Source of the DNA: Arenibacterium halophilum | Lineage (GTDB): Bacteria > Pseudomonadota > Alphaproteobacteria > Rhodobacterales > Rhodobacteraceae | DNA: 64,000 nt | Assembly (NCBI RefSeq): GCF_005938225.1 | Contig: NZ_VCPC01000007.1 | Location: 55,541 to 119,540 of the forward strand | Direction: 5' to 3' | Part shown: piece by piece, positions 53,603-62,812 of the stretch | How the letters are laid out: each line of letters opens with the position of its first letter | Position numbering within the stretch: the first letter of the stretch is position 1 | Translations under genes and position numbers: made by a program | The notes under the pieces: model-generated | Database searches by the model: none | Told to the model about the DNA's origin: nothing | The model's input: only the letters and a program-made list of their open reading frames with translations

Positions 53603-54559
53603 TCATGCCATCAGCTTTCGTCGAACAAGAAACAAGTTGTCTAGGGCGAATAGCGTAAAGAGCTGCGCGCGGTTCTTGGCGAGACCACGGTAACGGGTCT
53701 TGATGTAGCCAAACTGGCGCTTGATCACCCGGAAGGGATGTTCAACCCGGGCCCGCACCTTGGCGATGATCCGGTTGATGTCTTCATTGATGGGGTGCAG
53801 TCCACTGCCCCTTGGTGCCTTGCGCATCACACCCCAGAACTTGCCGACCCCGGAGAATGCCGTCTCTCGCGTGGCGCTGATATACCCCTTGCCAGCCCAG
53901 ACCGATGTCTCTTTGCCGTGTGGAAGGTCGTCCCAGACCTGGCTGTCATGGGTCTTGGCCGTCGTGGTCTCCAAGCTGTGCACGATGCCGCTCTGAGCAT
54001 CGACGCCAACATGCGCCTTCATTCCGAAATACCAGTCGTTACCCTTCTTTGTCGACGACATCTCAGGATCGCGCGCCTTCGCCTCATTCTTGGTCGAGGA
54101 CGGCGCATCGATGATCGTCGCATCCACCAATGTGCCGGAGCGAAGCGTGATACCCTGATCGGCAAGGTGAGTGTTCACCTCGACAAACAGCTTTTCGGTC
54201 AGCTGATGCGTCACCAGCAGGTGGCGGAAATTCAGGATCGTCGTCTCGTCCGGGATGCGGTCGTCCCCAAGCTCAATGCCCACGAACTGGCGCATGGCGT
54301 CACTGTTATACAGCATCTCCTCGGCCATCGGGTCGCTGAGCGCATACCAGTTCTGGAGGAAGTATATGCGCAGCATCGTTTCCAGCGGCATCGGCGGCCG
54401 TCCACCCTTTGGTCCGACCTTCGAGTAGTGCGGAGCAATCAGCGTCAACAACCGCAGCCACGGCACAACCGCATCCATCTCCGCGAGGAACTTCTCACGC
54501 CGCGTCTGTTTCTTCTTCATCGATTGGCGGAGGCCTGGAAAGGCGGGCTGCTTGGGCAT
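53603..54559 (-). mobile_element. IS5-family transposase (insertion sequence)
   Basis: A 318-residue DDE transposase of the IS5 family: an N-terminal KVGPKGGRPPMPLETMLRIYFLQNWY, TLVDATIIDAPSSTKNE (first Asp), KGNDWYFGMKAHVGVD (second) and VEHPFRVIKRQFGYIKTRYRGL with the Glu region. The frame is intact, so it may be active. The terminal repeats are not certain: CTGAGGCTCCACGC near 53563 and CTGAAAAACCTCGC on the opposite strand near 54628 are a weak imperfect match. It separates the FMN reductase gene from the IclR gene. Confidence 0.9.
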
Positions 54560-54755
54560 CGGCGGGTACCTCTATCGTCCCCGCAACTCTACCCCATGCC
54601 GCTCAGTGCGCGAGGTTTTTCAGACTTTCTATGAATATTCCGGGTTTGTCTAAAATGGCAGTGTGATTGTGTCTTACACCCGACTCATGTCTCAGGTGAG
54701 TTGCCATGGGTTGGAAAGTTCTAGGACGTCTAACAGAAATTCCAAGAGTGACTGC

Positions 54756-55550
54756 TCAGAGTGATTGCGAAAGCCTGCTCGCAAAAATTTGCAAAATTGG
54801 TAGGAAATCCTTCCGCAATTGATTTGTGGAAATTCTGGCACTGGAGGCACTCATACTCATTGCAGCCACTGTATTTTGATGGTTGTCCATTACAGGCACA
54901 GCCATGGAAACCATGCCTTCCTCCAACTCGTTGATAGTAATTTCGTAGCCATCGTGTCCTACCTTTTCAATGCGTTCGCGAAGCCGCTCTCTATCTACTA
55001 TTGTTGCGGGCGTGAGTTTGAGAAGCTTAGTTGTGTCCAAGTACTCGTCGAGCGTTTTTATAGATTGCGCTGCCAACAGTACGCGACCCGTCGCAGACGC
55101 GTATGCTGGCAATCGACCGCCCAATTTGGCGAGGCTAGAGATTATCCGTTCCGCTTCGACGCGGGCAACAAACACAGCGTAACCGTCCTCGAGAATTGCC
55201 AGTGAGATTGATTCATTCAACCTATCACGTGCTGCTTCGAGATATGTTTCTGCCAGTTGCGGTAATGATGCAGACTCGTAGTAGGCAGCGCCGAGTCGCA
55301 GCATTCTAGGAGTTGGTCTATACTTTGACCCTTGTCTAAATAGATATCCGGCATCCGTAAGGGTCAGTAAACATCGCCGCGCACTGGCGCGTGAGATCCC
55401 AGCGACGGCCGCTGCGCTTGCGACCGTAAGATGTTCATGACTTGACCCGAAGGCCTCGATAATCGCCAAGCCCTTGGCCAGGCCAGCCATGCCTTCTGGG
55501 GCGCGATCTTTCGAAGATGCAGGTTGCGGGGAGCTTTCATCATCGGTCAT
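54756..55550 (-). CDS. IclR-family regulator of the tph/TRAP genes
   Basis: A 264-residue IclR protein from the ATG at 55550 (MTDDESS). The winged helix is near residues 20-80 (GLAIIEAFGSSHEHLTVASAAAVAGISRASARRCLLTLTDAGYLFRQG); the effector domain follows with ATGRVLLA and SIKTLDEYLDTTKLLKLTPATIV, close in style to PcaR/PobR-type regulators. Terephthalate operons in Comamonas are controlled by an IclR protein, TphR. A 15-base site with one mismatch (55573-55587) lies 23 bases before its start, and perfect copies precede the tph and TRAP operons, so it probably controls all three. Confidence 0.85.
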   Translation of the reverse strand: MTDDESSPQPASSKDRAPEGMAGLAKGLAIIEAFGSSHEHLTVASAAAVAGISRASARRCLLTLTDAGYLFRQGSKYRPTPRMLRLGAAYYESASLPQLAETYLEAARDRLNESISLAILEDGYAVFVARVEAERIISSLAKLGGRLPAYASATGRVLLAAQSIKTLDEYLDTTKLLKLTPATIVDRERLRERIEKVGHDGYEITINELEEGMVSMAVPVMDNHQNTVAAMSMSASSARISTNQLRKDFLPILQIFASRLSQSL

Positions 55551-55572
55551 TGGGATTTGTCTACCTATTAGA

Positions 55573-55587
55573 GTTCGAGCTTCAAAC
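55573..55587 (-). promoter_or_regulatory. IclR autoregulatory site (one mismatch)
   Basis: GTTCGAGCTTCAAAC on the plus strand matches GTTCG-N5-CGAAC with one change, and it lies 23 bases upstream of the IclR start codon. It suggests autoregulation. Confidence 0.5.
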
Positions 55588-55699
55588 AACTACTCAAAAG
55601 TCTGAGGCAAAACAAGAATCCGAATGCCAAGCTTTTGGGGAGTAACACATCTTCTCCGTCATCTCTATGGCAAAGTAGGCGATGTTCCCATCTCGTTAG

Positions 55700-56465
55700 G
55701 CGTCGAGTTTTACGCGCCGGGTCATTGGCGGTGGACCGATGCCGCCAAGGCTCGCGCGTAGGCCGGGACGTTGGAGCCGGCCGCAAGCAAGTGTTCCGTG
55801 GTAGAATGGTATGCCACTTATCCGAACCCACTTTCAAGATGGTGGTGTCTGGTCGATCAAAGCAAGCTGATTCTGCCCGCCGCCGAAAGTGACGATCAGG
55901 TCTTCGCACCCCTCGTCGTCCGTAAGGCCGCCAAGAAAGGACAAAGCCGGAGATGCCGGCGCAGGAGGTGGTGATCCCGATCACTCAAAGCGCGGTCGTG
56001 ATCCAACTCGGGCACGGCACCGCAACCTTCTACCTCGGCCCTGTGATTGATCGACTAATCGAGCATCTTATGCCATCCGGAAAGCCCTTCATGGCGAGAC
56101 CGCGGCACCTGTCCTGAACCCGGGCCGTGGCCGGGCCAAGACTGGCTACTTCTGGGCCTTGGTGCGTGATGACAGGGAACGAGGCGACGATAACCCGCAT
56201 AGCGGGATCTTCACTTTACAGCCACGCTGCCTCGAGGTCCATGCCGAGCAGATATCGCAGGGATTCGACTGTATTCTGCAGCTTGACGGATATGCAGGCT
56301 ACGACCGACTGACACGACCCTCGCGCAAGGGCGGCGCGCCGATCACGGTCGCGCGCAGTTGGGCACACGCGCGCTGTAAGCTGAAGGTTTTCGATCGTGA
56401 TGGATCTGAGATCGCAGTCGGGAGCCTGCGCCGGAACGCTTAACTCTACCGCACCGACGTCTAGA
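55700..56465 (+). pseudogene. Degenerate IS66 element (tnpA and tnpC remnants)
   Basis: A first fragment (about 55705-55970) reads HWRWTDAAKARA, stop, AGTLEPAASKC and LSRWWCLVDQSKLILPAAESDDQVFAPLVV, a decayed IS66 TnpA (intact relatives have WTDAxKARIVAETLEPGA and LVLPA-FAPLVV). A second frame (55952 on) continues its C-terminal part, QSAVVIQLGHGTATFYLGPVIDRLIE. A third piece (56117-56443) reads NPGRGRAKTGYFWALVRDDR, LQLDGYAGYDRL and FDRDGSEIAVGSLRRNA, an internal TnpC fragment that then hits a stop. Stops, frameshifts and missing ends show a dead element. Confidence 0.8.
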
Positions 56466-56622
56466 CCTGCGGACTGAATCGGAAAATTATATAATATTTA
56501 TCATTAGTTTACTATTAATACTAGAAGTCGCATCTGCCAAAAATACCAGAGCCGTACAGCGATGCCGAGCATGTCCTCACTTTGGCGTATCACTGAGCCA
56601 CATCCCTGTCAGGTTGACTGCA

Positions 56623-56682
56623 TTGACAACCGTTCTCGGAATCAATAGTGTTCGCTATAGATAACATGTTCGAAAATCGAAC
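56623..56682 (+). promoter_or_regulatory. TRAP operon promoter and IclR-type operator pair
   Basis: TTGACA (56623-56628) with a 17-base spacer to TAGTGT (56646-56651) forms a weak sigma-70-type promoter. Two 15-base sites follow: GTTCGCTATAGATAA (56650-56664, right half degenerate) and the perfect GTTCGAAAATCGAAC (56668-56682), centres 18 bases apart. The first shares GTTCGCTAT with the tph site. The layout mirrors the tph promoter. Confidence 0.6.
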
Positions 56683-56757
56683 AATAGCATGAAGCGCTCG
56701 GAGCGTTGTCAACACGAATGGCGGTCGCCGAAGAGCAAAATCAAACTGGGAGGAACC

Positions 56758-57807
56758 ATGAAGAAAATTTCGTTTAGGTCGGCTGTACTTGCGGCTGTTG
56801 TCGGGGTGGCTGGAGCATTGGTGTCAGGTACTGGCGCTACGGCGCAAGAGTTCACCCTCAAACTGCACCAGTTCTTACCTGCCCAGGCCCACGTGCCCAA
56901 AAACGTGCTGGACGTATGGGCTGACAACGTGGAGCGGGACTCTGGCGGTCGGATCAAGATTGAACGCTATCCTTCAATGCAACTCGGTGGCAGTCCCCCT
57001 GAGTTGATCGAACAAGTCACAGACGGTGCAGTCGACATTATCTGGACAGTAATCGGCTACACGCCTGGTCGGTTCCCGCGAACTGAAGTTTTTGAACTTC
57101 CTTTCATTCTGCCAAATGCGGAAGTCGGGTCGCGCGCATTTTGGAGCATGGTCAATTCAACGATGCTTGATCATGAATTTAAGGATGTGCATGTATTGGG
57201 GGCTTGGGTGCATGATGCTGGGCTTTTTCACTCGGACAAACCCATCAATTCTTTGGAGGATCTGAATGGCATGAAAATTCGGGGGGCCTCTCGGACAGTT
57301 AACATGCTGCTCGAAGAACTTGGGGCTTCTCCAGTTGGAATGCCGGTCCCAGCGGTGCCCGAGTCCCTTTCAAAAGGCGTGATCAACGCCGCTACATTGC
57401 CTTGGGGCGTTGTAAGCAGTCTAAAGGTGCCAGAGTTGGTTCATAACCATACTGAATTTACCGGGAATGCACTTTACACTGCGACTTTCTTGTTCGCCAT
57501 GAACAAAGATACGTACAACTCCCTTCCCGCCGATTTGCAAAAAGTGATTGACGACAATTCTGACATTGAGTTTTCGGGATTTGCTGGTTCAGTTCAAGAA
57601 GCAAACGTAGCACCCAGCAAGGCCGCCGCAGCAACTCTTGGTAACCAACTAGTGGTTCTAGATGCTGAGCAAACCGCTATTTGGAGGGAAGCTGCACAGC
57701 CTGTCTATGACAATTGGGCAATGGATATGGATGCTAAGGGCTATGACGGGAAGGCTTTGATCGCCGAGGCGGAAGCACTCATCGCGAAATACACCGCTGC
57801 GCAATAA
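56758..57807 (+). CDS. TRAP transporter substrate-binding protein (DctP type)
   Basis: A 349-residue periplasmic protein; ATG at 56758 after GGGAGGAACC, signal peptide ending GATAQ-EF. It has the DctP fold: LHQFLPAQAHVPKNVLDVWADNVE, QVTDGAVDIIWTVIGYTPGRFPRTEVFELPF, LNGMKIRGASRTVNMLLEELGASPVGMP (with the conserved Arg binding a carboxylate) and SLSKGVINAATLPWG. It should capture an organic acid. With the tph operator upstream, terephthalate or a para-substituted benzoate is the likely ligand. Confidence 0.9.
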   Translation: MKKISFRSAVLAAVVGVAGALVSGTGATAQEFTLKLHQFLPAQAHVPKNVLDVWADNVERDSGGRIKIERYPSMQLGGSPPELIEQVTDGAVDIIWTVIGYTPGRFPRTEVFELPFILPNAEVGSRAFWSMVNSTMLDHEFKDVHVLGAWVHDAGLFHSDKPINSLEDLNGMKIRGASRTVNMLLEELGASPVGMPVPAVPESLSKGVINAATLPWGVVSSLKVPELVHNHTEFTGNALYTATFLFAMNKDTYNSLPADLQKVIDDNSDIEFSGFAGSVQEANVAPSKAAAATLGNQLVVLDAEQTAIWREAAQPVYDNWAMDMDAKGYDGKALIAEAEALIAKYTAAQ

Positions 57808-57941
57808 TAACAATAAGCTGTTGCGTTGTAATCAGGTGCGGCGACGCACCTGATTACAACAGTTTGGCATATGATATTGACCGGACTTTCTCCGTGAGCC
57901 GGTTCTTGAAATTCATATTTACGCCGATGGGAGGGGTGCAA

Positions 57942-58472
57942 ATGACGGTAGATCGATTTTTTGAGCAACTGGCGAAAACAGTGGCGATACTGGGTGGCAT
58001 TGTTTTGCTCGGTATTACTGTTTTGACATGTACGTCCATTATCGGGCGCTCGCTGATTGGTGTCGGACTAGGCCCTATCAAAGGAGATTTTGAGCTTGTC
58101 GAGGCCGGTGTCGGCTTTGCTGTGTGTGCTTTTCTCCCGTGGTGTCAGGTCCAACGAGGGCATGCGACCGTCGATCTGTTCACCAATATCCTGTCAGCAA
58201 GGATAAATCGTTGGATCAATCTTATTGCTGAGACACTGATGGCTTTGGCCATATTCGTTATGACCTGGAAACTATGGGACGGAATGGCCAGCAAGCTCCG
58301 GTATGGCGACACCACCTTTATCCTGGAAATGCCAACGTGGTGGCCTTATGCGGCCTGCTTTTCTGCAATGGTCGTGGCCTGTGTCGTGGCGATTTACCTC
58401 GTGATAGTCAGAGCTGTCGAGTTGCTGACCGGAAAAACTAACACCAACCTTGGTTCAGGAGCAGTTCATTGA
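57942..58472 (+). CDS. TRAP transporter small membrane subunit (DctQ type)
   Basis: A 176-residue protein with four transmembrane helices (VAILGGIVLLGITVLTCTSI; LVEAGVGFAVCAFLPWCQVQRGHATVDLF; WINLIAETLMALAIFVMTW; YAACFSAMVVACVVAIYLVI). The ATG at 57942 with GGGAGGGG upstream is preferred to the earlier frame start. It overlaps the large subunit by four bases. It is needed for assembly with DctM. Confidence 0.9.
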   Translation: MTVDRFFEQLAKTVAILGGIVLLGITVLTCTSIIGRSLIGVGLGPIKGDFELVEAGVGFAVCAFLPWCQVQRGHATVDLFTNILSARINRWINLIAETLMALAIFVMTWKLWDGMASKLRYGDTTFILEMPTWWPYAACFSAMVVACVVAIYLVIVRAVELLTGKTNTNLGSGAVH

Positions 58473-59791
58473 GTATCCTTGAAATCGGAATATGGTCGTT
58501 TCCTGTTCTGCTGATCATGATTTTTCTACGTATTCCCATCGGCTTGTCGATGTTGATAGCTGGATTTGTCGGATCATACTTGGTCACCGGAAGTTGGCTA
58601 CCCATCATGTCCAAGATGAAAAATGAGACGTACTCGACTTTTTCCAGTTATTCACTATCGATTGTGCCTTTGTTTTTGCTTATGGGACAGTTCGCCACTT
58701 TGGGCGGCATGTCACAAGCGCTGTTCAAAGCGGCTGAAACCTGGATGGGGCATAAGAAAGGCGGGGTTGCGATGGCTGCTATCGGAGCTTGTGCCGGTTT
58801 TGGTTCGATCTGTGGATCGTCTTTGGCCACGGCAGCCACAATGAGTCAAGTGGCCCTGCCAGAGCTACGCCGATATGGATACTCTGGAAAGCTGGCCACT
58901 GGTACGTTGGCGGCTGGCGGAACACTAGGAATTCTCATCCCTCCGTCGTTTGTCCTTGTTATTTATGCCATCCTGACTGAGCAAAATATTGCAAAACTAT
59001 TCGTCGCGGCGTTTGTACCAGGGCTACTTGCAGCGGTTGGCTATATTATCGCTATCTCAATCTATGTTCGGATCTTTCCCGATTCCGCAGGGTCGCGTGA
59101 ACGTGCTCCCTACAAAGAAAGGTTTCGTTCTCTTTTAGATGTTTGGCCGGTTCTTGTAATATTTCTTGCAGTTGTAGGGGGTATCTATTCCGGTTGGTTT
59201 ACGCCGACTGAGGGGGCAGCGGTCGGAGCAGCCGGAACAGGGCTACTTGCACTCGTTAATGGTGGGCTTACTTGGAAGACTCTTATTGAATCAATTCTCT
59301 CGACTGCGTCAGCTACCGCAATGATTTTCTTTATTGTTTTCGGCGCTAGTATCTATAATGGCTTCTTGGCGCTGAGCCATGTTCCTGTAGAGCTCGCAAA
59401 CTGGGTCGTAGAATTGGGATTAAACCCGTGGGCAGTGCTGGTTCTTATTCTGTGTATTTACCTGGTACTAGGATGCGTTATGGATTCCTTGTCCATGATT
59501 CTTCTTACCATCCCGATCTTTTTCCCGATTGTTACAGTGCTCGACTATGGATTGGGTTCCGAGGAATTTGCTCTGTGGTTCGGAATCTTAGTCCTCATTG
59601 TTGTCGAAGTGGGGTTGATAACGCCGCCGGTAGGTATGAACCTTTTTGTGATCAATTCAATGGCGAACGAGACGCCACTTTCGTCGACGTTCAAGGGTGT
59701 CGTCCCATTCATTATGTCCGATTTGATTCGGACAGCGATCTTGGTCATGTTCCCATCGATCACGTTGGTTCTCTTGCGATTGCTATACTGA
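58469..59791 (+). CDS. TRAP transporter large membrane subunit (DctM type)
   Basis: A 440-residue polytopic permease; the TTG start overlaps the DctQ stop. Helices run through the chain; family signatures include CAGFGSICGSSLATAATMSQVALPELRRYGYSGKLATGTLAAGGTLGILIPPS and VEVGLITPPVGMNLFVINS. It moves the acid with sodium into the cell. Confidence 0.92.
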   Translation: MSILEIGIWSFPVLLIMIFLRIPIGLSMLIAGFVGSYLVTGSWLPIMSKMKNETYSTFSSYSLSIVPLFLLMGQFATLGGMSQALFKAAETWMGHKKGGVAMAAIGACAGFGSICGSSLATAATMSQVALPELRRYGYSGKLATGTLAAGGTLGILIPPSFVLVIYAILTEQNIAKLFVAAFVPGLLAAVGYIIAISIYVRIFPDSAGSRERAPYKERFRSLLDVWPVLVIFLAVVGGIYSGWFTPTEGAAVGAAGTGLLALVNGGLTWKTLIESILSTASATAMIFFIVFGASIYNGFLALSHVPVELANWVVELGLNPWAVLVLILCIYLVLGCVMDSLSMILLTIPIFFPIVTVLDYGLGSEEFALWFGILVLIVVEVGLITPPVGMNLFVINSMANETPLSSTFKGVVPFIMSDLIRTAILVMFPSITLVLLRLLY

Positions 59792-59910
59792 CGTGAAGCT
59801 CTGATTGAAGTTGGACTGCTGCAAACTGTTTTTCCCAACCGCGCTTTGCGTTTCCGAGGCAGTTCTTAGGCGTCCGATCTGACTGAACGGCACCGCATTA
59901 TTAGTGATAG

Positions 59911-59940
59911 ATTGTGTCCTCTTTGGAAGGCGGACACAAT
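59911..59940. terminator. Inverted repeat between dctM-type and pcaQ genes
   Basis: ATTGTGTCC (59911-59919) and GGACACAAT (59932-59940) form a nine-base stem with a 12-base loop between two convergent genes. It may serve as a two-way terminator or be the end of a lost insertion element. Confidence 0.4.
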
Positions 59941-59972
59941 TGACCCCTCAACGTCGTCGCGAAGCCACAGCA

Positions 59973-60923
59973 TCAACAGTGACGCTGCGATCCGGGGCGC
60001 ATCTGGAGGGCGACAAGCTCGTCGGTGGATGCTCTAAGGCAATCTGCGAGCACATTCCGTTCAACCTTAAGCGGGGCGAAGCGCGAAACGCTGATGCCCA
60101 CAGGCCCGGATAAGAGCGGTGAGGCAAGGTCCACAGTAATCAGTGTTCCCAGCCTCACTTCCTCTGCCACTACCCCACGCGAAATGAACCAGAGCATGTT
60201 GGAGGACTGGACAATCTTTCTTCCTGCAGGCAGCGCGACGGTTTCAATATCACCGCGCATCTCGGGCAAACCGATGCTGGACAGATATCGGTCAACTGTA
60301 CTGAAAATCACGGCACCCTTGGGCGGAAGAATAAGAGGGAATCGTCTGATTTCCACTTCGGGGTTGCTCGCGGCAATGATTGGGTGGTCCGGGCGGCAAA
60401 CCAGCACGACATCTTCGATATAAAGCTGCTGGAATGTCACGCCTGATGACGTTTCGCCTTCCGGCATTCGTCCTACGACAAGATCGAGTGTTCCGTCGCG
60501 CAGCTGGTTGAATAGCAGCCAGTTTGGCCCGGTCAGGATGTGGAGCCGGACATTCGGAGCTTCCTCGCGAAATCGAAGGGCCGCCCGGGGAAGCAGATCT
60601 GTGGATGCGGTCGGCAAGGCTCCCACCGAAAGCCGGATCGTCGCACCCCCTTCCTTTACCAGCCGATCATACCCACGCATGAGTTCCGTCATTGAGGCCG
60701 CTGCATGGCTTTGAAACATCCGTCCGGCTTCGTTCAATCGCAAGCCCCGTCCGGCGCGATCAAACAATTGCGCCCCGAGAATATCCTCCAACTCCCTCAA
60801 GCTCCGCGAGACAGCTGGTTGTGTGATGTTGAGCCGGTCTGCCGCAACCGAAACGCTTTCGGCGCGCGCGATTTCAAGAAAACAACGCACGTGTCGCAGC
60901 CTGAGATGAGTATCCCAATTCAT
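59973..60923 (-). CDS. pcaQ: PcaQ, LysR-type activator of protocatechuate genes
   Basis: A 316-residue LysR protein from the ATG at 60923 (MNWDTHLRLRHVRCF). The N-terminal helix-turn-helix is ESVSVAADRLNITQPAVSRSLRELEDILG; the effector domain follows (LSVGALPTASTDLLPRAALRFREEAPNVRLHILTGPNW). Divergent pcaC, then pcaH and pcaG, give the identity. PcaQ responds to beta-carboxy-cis,cis-muconate and gamma-carboxymuconolactone in related bacteria. Confidence 0.9.
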   Translation of the reverse strand: MNWDTHLRLRHVRCFLEIARAESVSVAADRLNITQPAVSRSLRELEDILGAQLFDRAGRGLRLNEAGRMFQSHAAASMTELMRGYDRLVKEGGATIRLSVGALPTASTDLLPRAALRFREEAPNVRLHILTGPNWLLFNQLRDGTLDLVVGRMPEGETSSGVTFQQLYIEDVVLVCRPDHPIIAASNPEVEIRRFPLILPPKGAVIFSTVDRYLSSIGLPEMRGDIETVALPAGRKIVQSSNMLWFISRGVVAEEVRLGTLITVDLASPLLSGPVGISVSRFAPLKVERNVLADCLRASTDELVALQMRPGSQRHC

Positions 60924-60946
60924 AAACAAAATGGTATCAGTTTGGC

Positions 60947-60965
60947 GAATAATATCAATATTCGA
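60947..60965. promoter_or_regulatory. Candidate PcaQ operator
   Basis: CGAATA-ATATCAA-TATTCG, a six-base inverted repeat with a seven-base gap, contains the T-N11-A pattern of LysR sites. It lies 24 bases upstream of the pcaQ start and 54 bases before pcaC, in the divergent gap. Confidence 0.5.
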
Positions 60966-61018
60966 AAACAAAAATTATAAGTAAATTGGACCCCACAGTT
61001 GACGCACAGGAGCATTAC

Positions 61019-61402
61019 ATGTTGGACGACCGTTTTGATCGAGGCATGCAAACCCGCCGTTCTGTGCTTGGCGATGCCCATGTCGACCGTGCTGAGGCCG
61101 CCAAAACGCCCTTCGATCTGCCGTTTCAGACCCTGATCACCGAAGGGGCCTGGGGAACGGTCTGGGCCGATGACACGATCTCACGCCGGGAACGCTCGAT
61201 GCTTACGCTGGCGCTTCTGGCGGCGACTGGCAATTTTGAGGAAATCCCGATGCACATCCGTGCGACGGCCAACACCGGCGCGAGCAAGCAGGACGTCATC
61301 CAGGCCTTTCTGCATGTCGCCATCTATGCCGGTGTGCCCAAAGCCAATCACGCGATCAAGCTTGCCAAGGCGACCTATGCCGAAACGGAGGAGACCACAT
61401 GA
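61019..61402 (+). CDS. pcaC: 4-carboxymuconolactone decarboxylase
   Basis: A 127-residue AhpD-fold protein. The ATG at 61019 follows [44 protein letters not shown] and [33 protein letters not shown] with [14 protein letters not shown] are standard PcaC segments. It turns 4-carboxymuconolactone into beta-ketoadipate enol-lactone. It overlaps pcaH by four bases. Confidence 0.93.
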   Translation: MLDDRFDRGMQTRRSVLGDAHVDRAEAAKTPFDLPFQTLITEGAWGTVWADDTISRRERSMLTLALLAATGNFEEIPMHIRATANTGASKQDVIQAFLHVAIYAGVPKANHAIKLAKATYAETEETT

Positions 61403-62127
61403 CCCAACCCGGAGAATTCTACCAACGCGACCGGAGCATACAGCCCGCGGCCTTTACGCCGAACTACAAGACGTCCGTGGCGCGCAGCCCGCGCTACTCG
61501 ATGATCTCATTGCAGAATTCTGTCTCTGAAATCACCGGGCCGCGCTTTGGCCACAATGACATCGACGCCGGCGACAACGATCTGCTGACAAACTACGCCA
61601 AGGCCGATGAGAGCCCGATCGGCGAACGGATCGTTCTGCACGGTCGGGTTTTGGACGCAAACGCTCGTCCCGTCCCGAACACGCTGGTCGAGATCTGGCA
61701 GGCCAATGCAGGCGGGCGCTATCGCCACAAGAAGGACACCTACCTTGCCCCCATCGACCCCAATTTCGGCGGTTGTGGGCGCACCCTGACGGATGTCAAC
61801 GGGTATTTCTTCTTCCGCACAGTCAAGCCTGGCGCCTATCCTTGGCGCAACATGGTCAACAACTGGCGTCCGGCCCACATCCACGTCTCGGTCTTCGGCT
61901 CGGGCATTGTGCAGCGACTCATCACCCAGTGCTACTTCGAAGGCGATCCGCTGATCCCGATCTGCCCGATTGTGCAGACGATCCCGGATACAGGCGCCAT
62001 CGAACAACTCACCGCCAAGCTCGACCTGAACGCGACAGTCCCGCTCGACAGCATTGCCTACAAGTTCGACATCGTGCTTCGCGGTCGCCGCTCGACACTA
62101 TTTGAAAACCGTCTGGAGGGGAACTGA
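61399..62127 (+). CDS. pcaH: Protocatechuate 3,4-dioxygenase beta subunit
   Basis: A 242-residue intradiol dioxygenase subunit. [40 protein letters not shown] and [14 protein letters not shown] supply the Fe(III) Tyr and His ligands. Together with PcaG it cleaves protocatechuate to beta-carboxy-cis,cis-muconate. Confidence 0.95.
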   Translation: MTQPGEFYQRDRSIQPAAFTPNYKTSVARSPRYSMISLQNSVSEITGPRFGHNDIDAGDNDLLTNYAKADESPIGERIVLHGRVLDANARPVPNTLVEIWQANAGGRYRHKKDTYLAPIDPNFGGCGRTLTDVNGYFFFRTVKPGAYPWRNMVNNWRPAHIHVSVFGSGIVQRLITQCYFEGDPLIPICPIVQTIPDTGAIEQLTAKLDLNATVPLDSIAYKFDIVLRGRRSTLFENRLEGN

Positions 62128-62191
62128 AGCGTTTCCAGCAAAAAAGGGAACCGGTTTGTCGGTTCGGAAACGCGTCAACAGGAGAAAAAAC

Positions 62192-62812
62192 ATGCCTCAA
62201 GAACTCGCCTACCTGAAAGAATCCGCCTCCCAAACCGCCGGTCCCTACGTCCATATCGGCTTGGCACCAGGTGCCGCAGGATTTGACATCTACCGCCAGG
62301 AGTTGGGTCACGACATCACCGGCCGGAACGCGAAGGGCGAACGCATCCGCGTCGAAGGCCGCGTGATCGACGGCATGGGCGCACCGATCAAAGACGTACT
62401 GCTCGAAGTATGGCAGGCCAATGCCGAGGGGCACTACGCCCACCCCGAAGGCGGTGGCGACGTCGAAGATGGCTTCCGTGGCTGGGGTCGGGTCATTTCC
62501 GATTTCGAGACGGGTGAGTGGTCATTCGAAACGGTGAAGCCCGGGACAACCAAAGGCCGCAACGTGGGCACACAGGCCCCGCACCTGAACTTCTGGATCG
62601 TCGCGCGCGGCATCAATATCGGGCTCAACACCCGAATGTACTTCGGAGACGAGGCACAAGCGAATACCGCCGACCCGGTCTTAAATCTAATCGAATGGAA
62701 ACACCGCCGCGCCACCCTGATCGCCGAACGCAGTGAAACGGACGGCCTGCCCACTTACCGCTTTGACATTCAGCTTCAGGGTGAGAACGAAACGGTGTTC
62801 TTCGATGTCTGA
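62192..62812 (+). CDS. pcaG: Protocatechuate 3,4-dioxygenase alpha subunit
   Basis: A 206-residue partner of PcaH, started at 62192 after CAGGAGAAAA. It has SASQTAGPYVHIGLAPGAAGFDIY, LLEVWQANAEGHYAHPE and APHLNFWIVARGI. The alpha subunit shapes the active site but lacks the full iron-ligand set. The gene is 64 bases behind pcaH and overlaps the BKACE gene by eight bases. Confidence 0.94.
   Translation: MPQELAYLKESASQTAGPYVHIGLAPGAAGFDIYRQELGHDITGRNAKGERIRVEGRVIDGMGAPIKDVLLEVWQANAEGHYAHPEGGGDVEDGFRGWGRVISDFETGEWSFETVKPGTTKGRNVGTQAPHLNFWIVARGINIGLNTRMYFGDEAQANTADPVLNLIEWKHRRATLIAERSETDGLPTYRFDIQLQGENETVFFDV

Noticed and set aside
54650..54755. Extra terminal repeat or second element right of the IS5 copy
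   Set aside because: A short ACTCA/TGAGT pair is visible but too small to define an element end.
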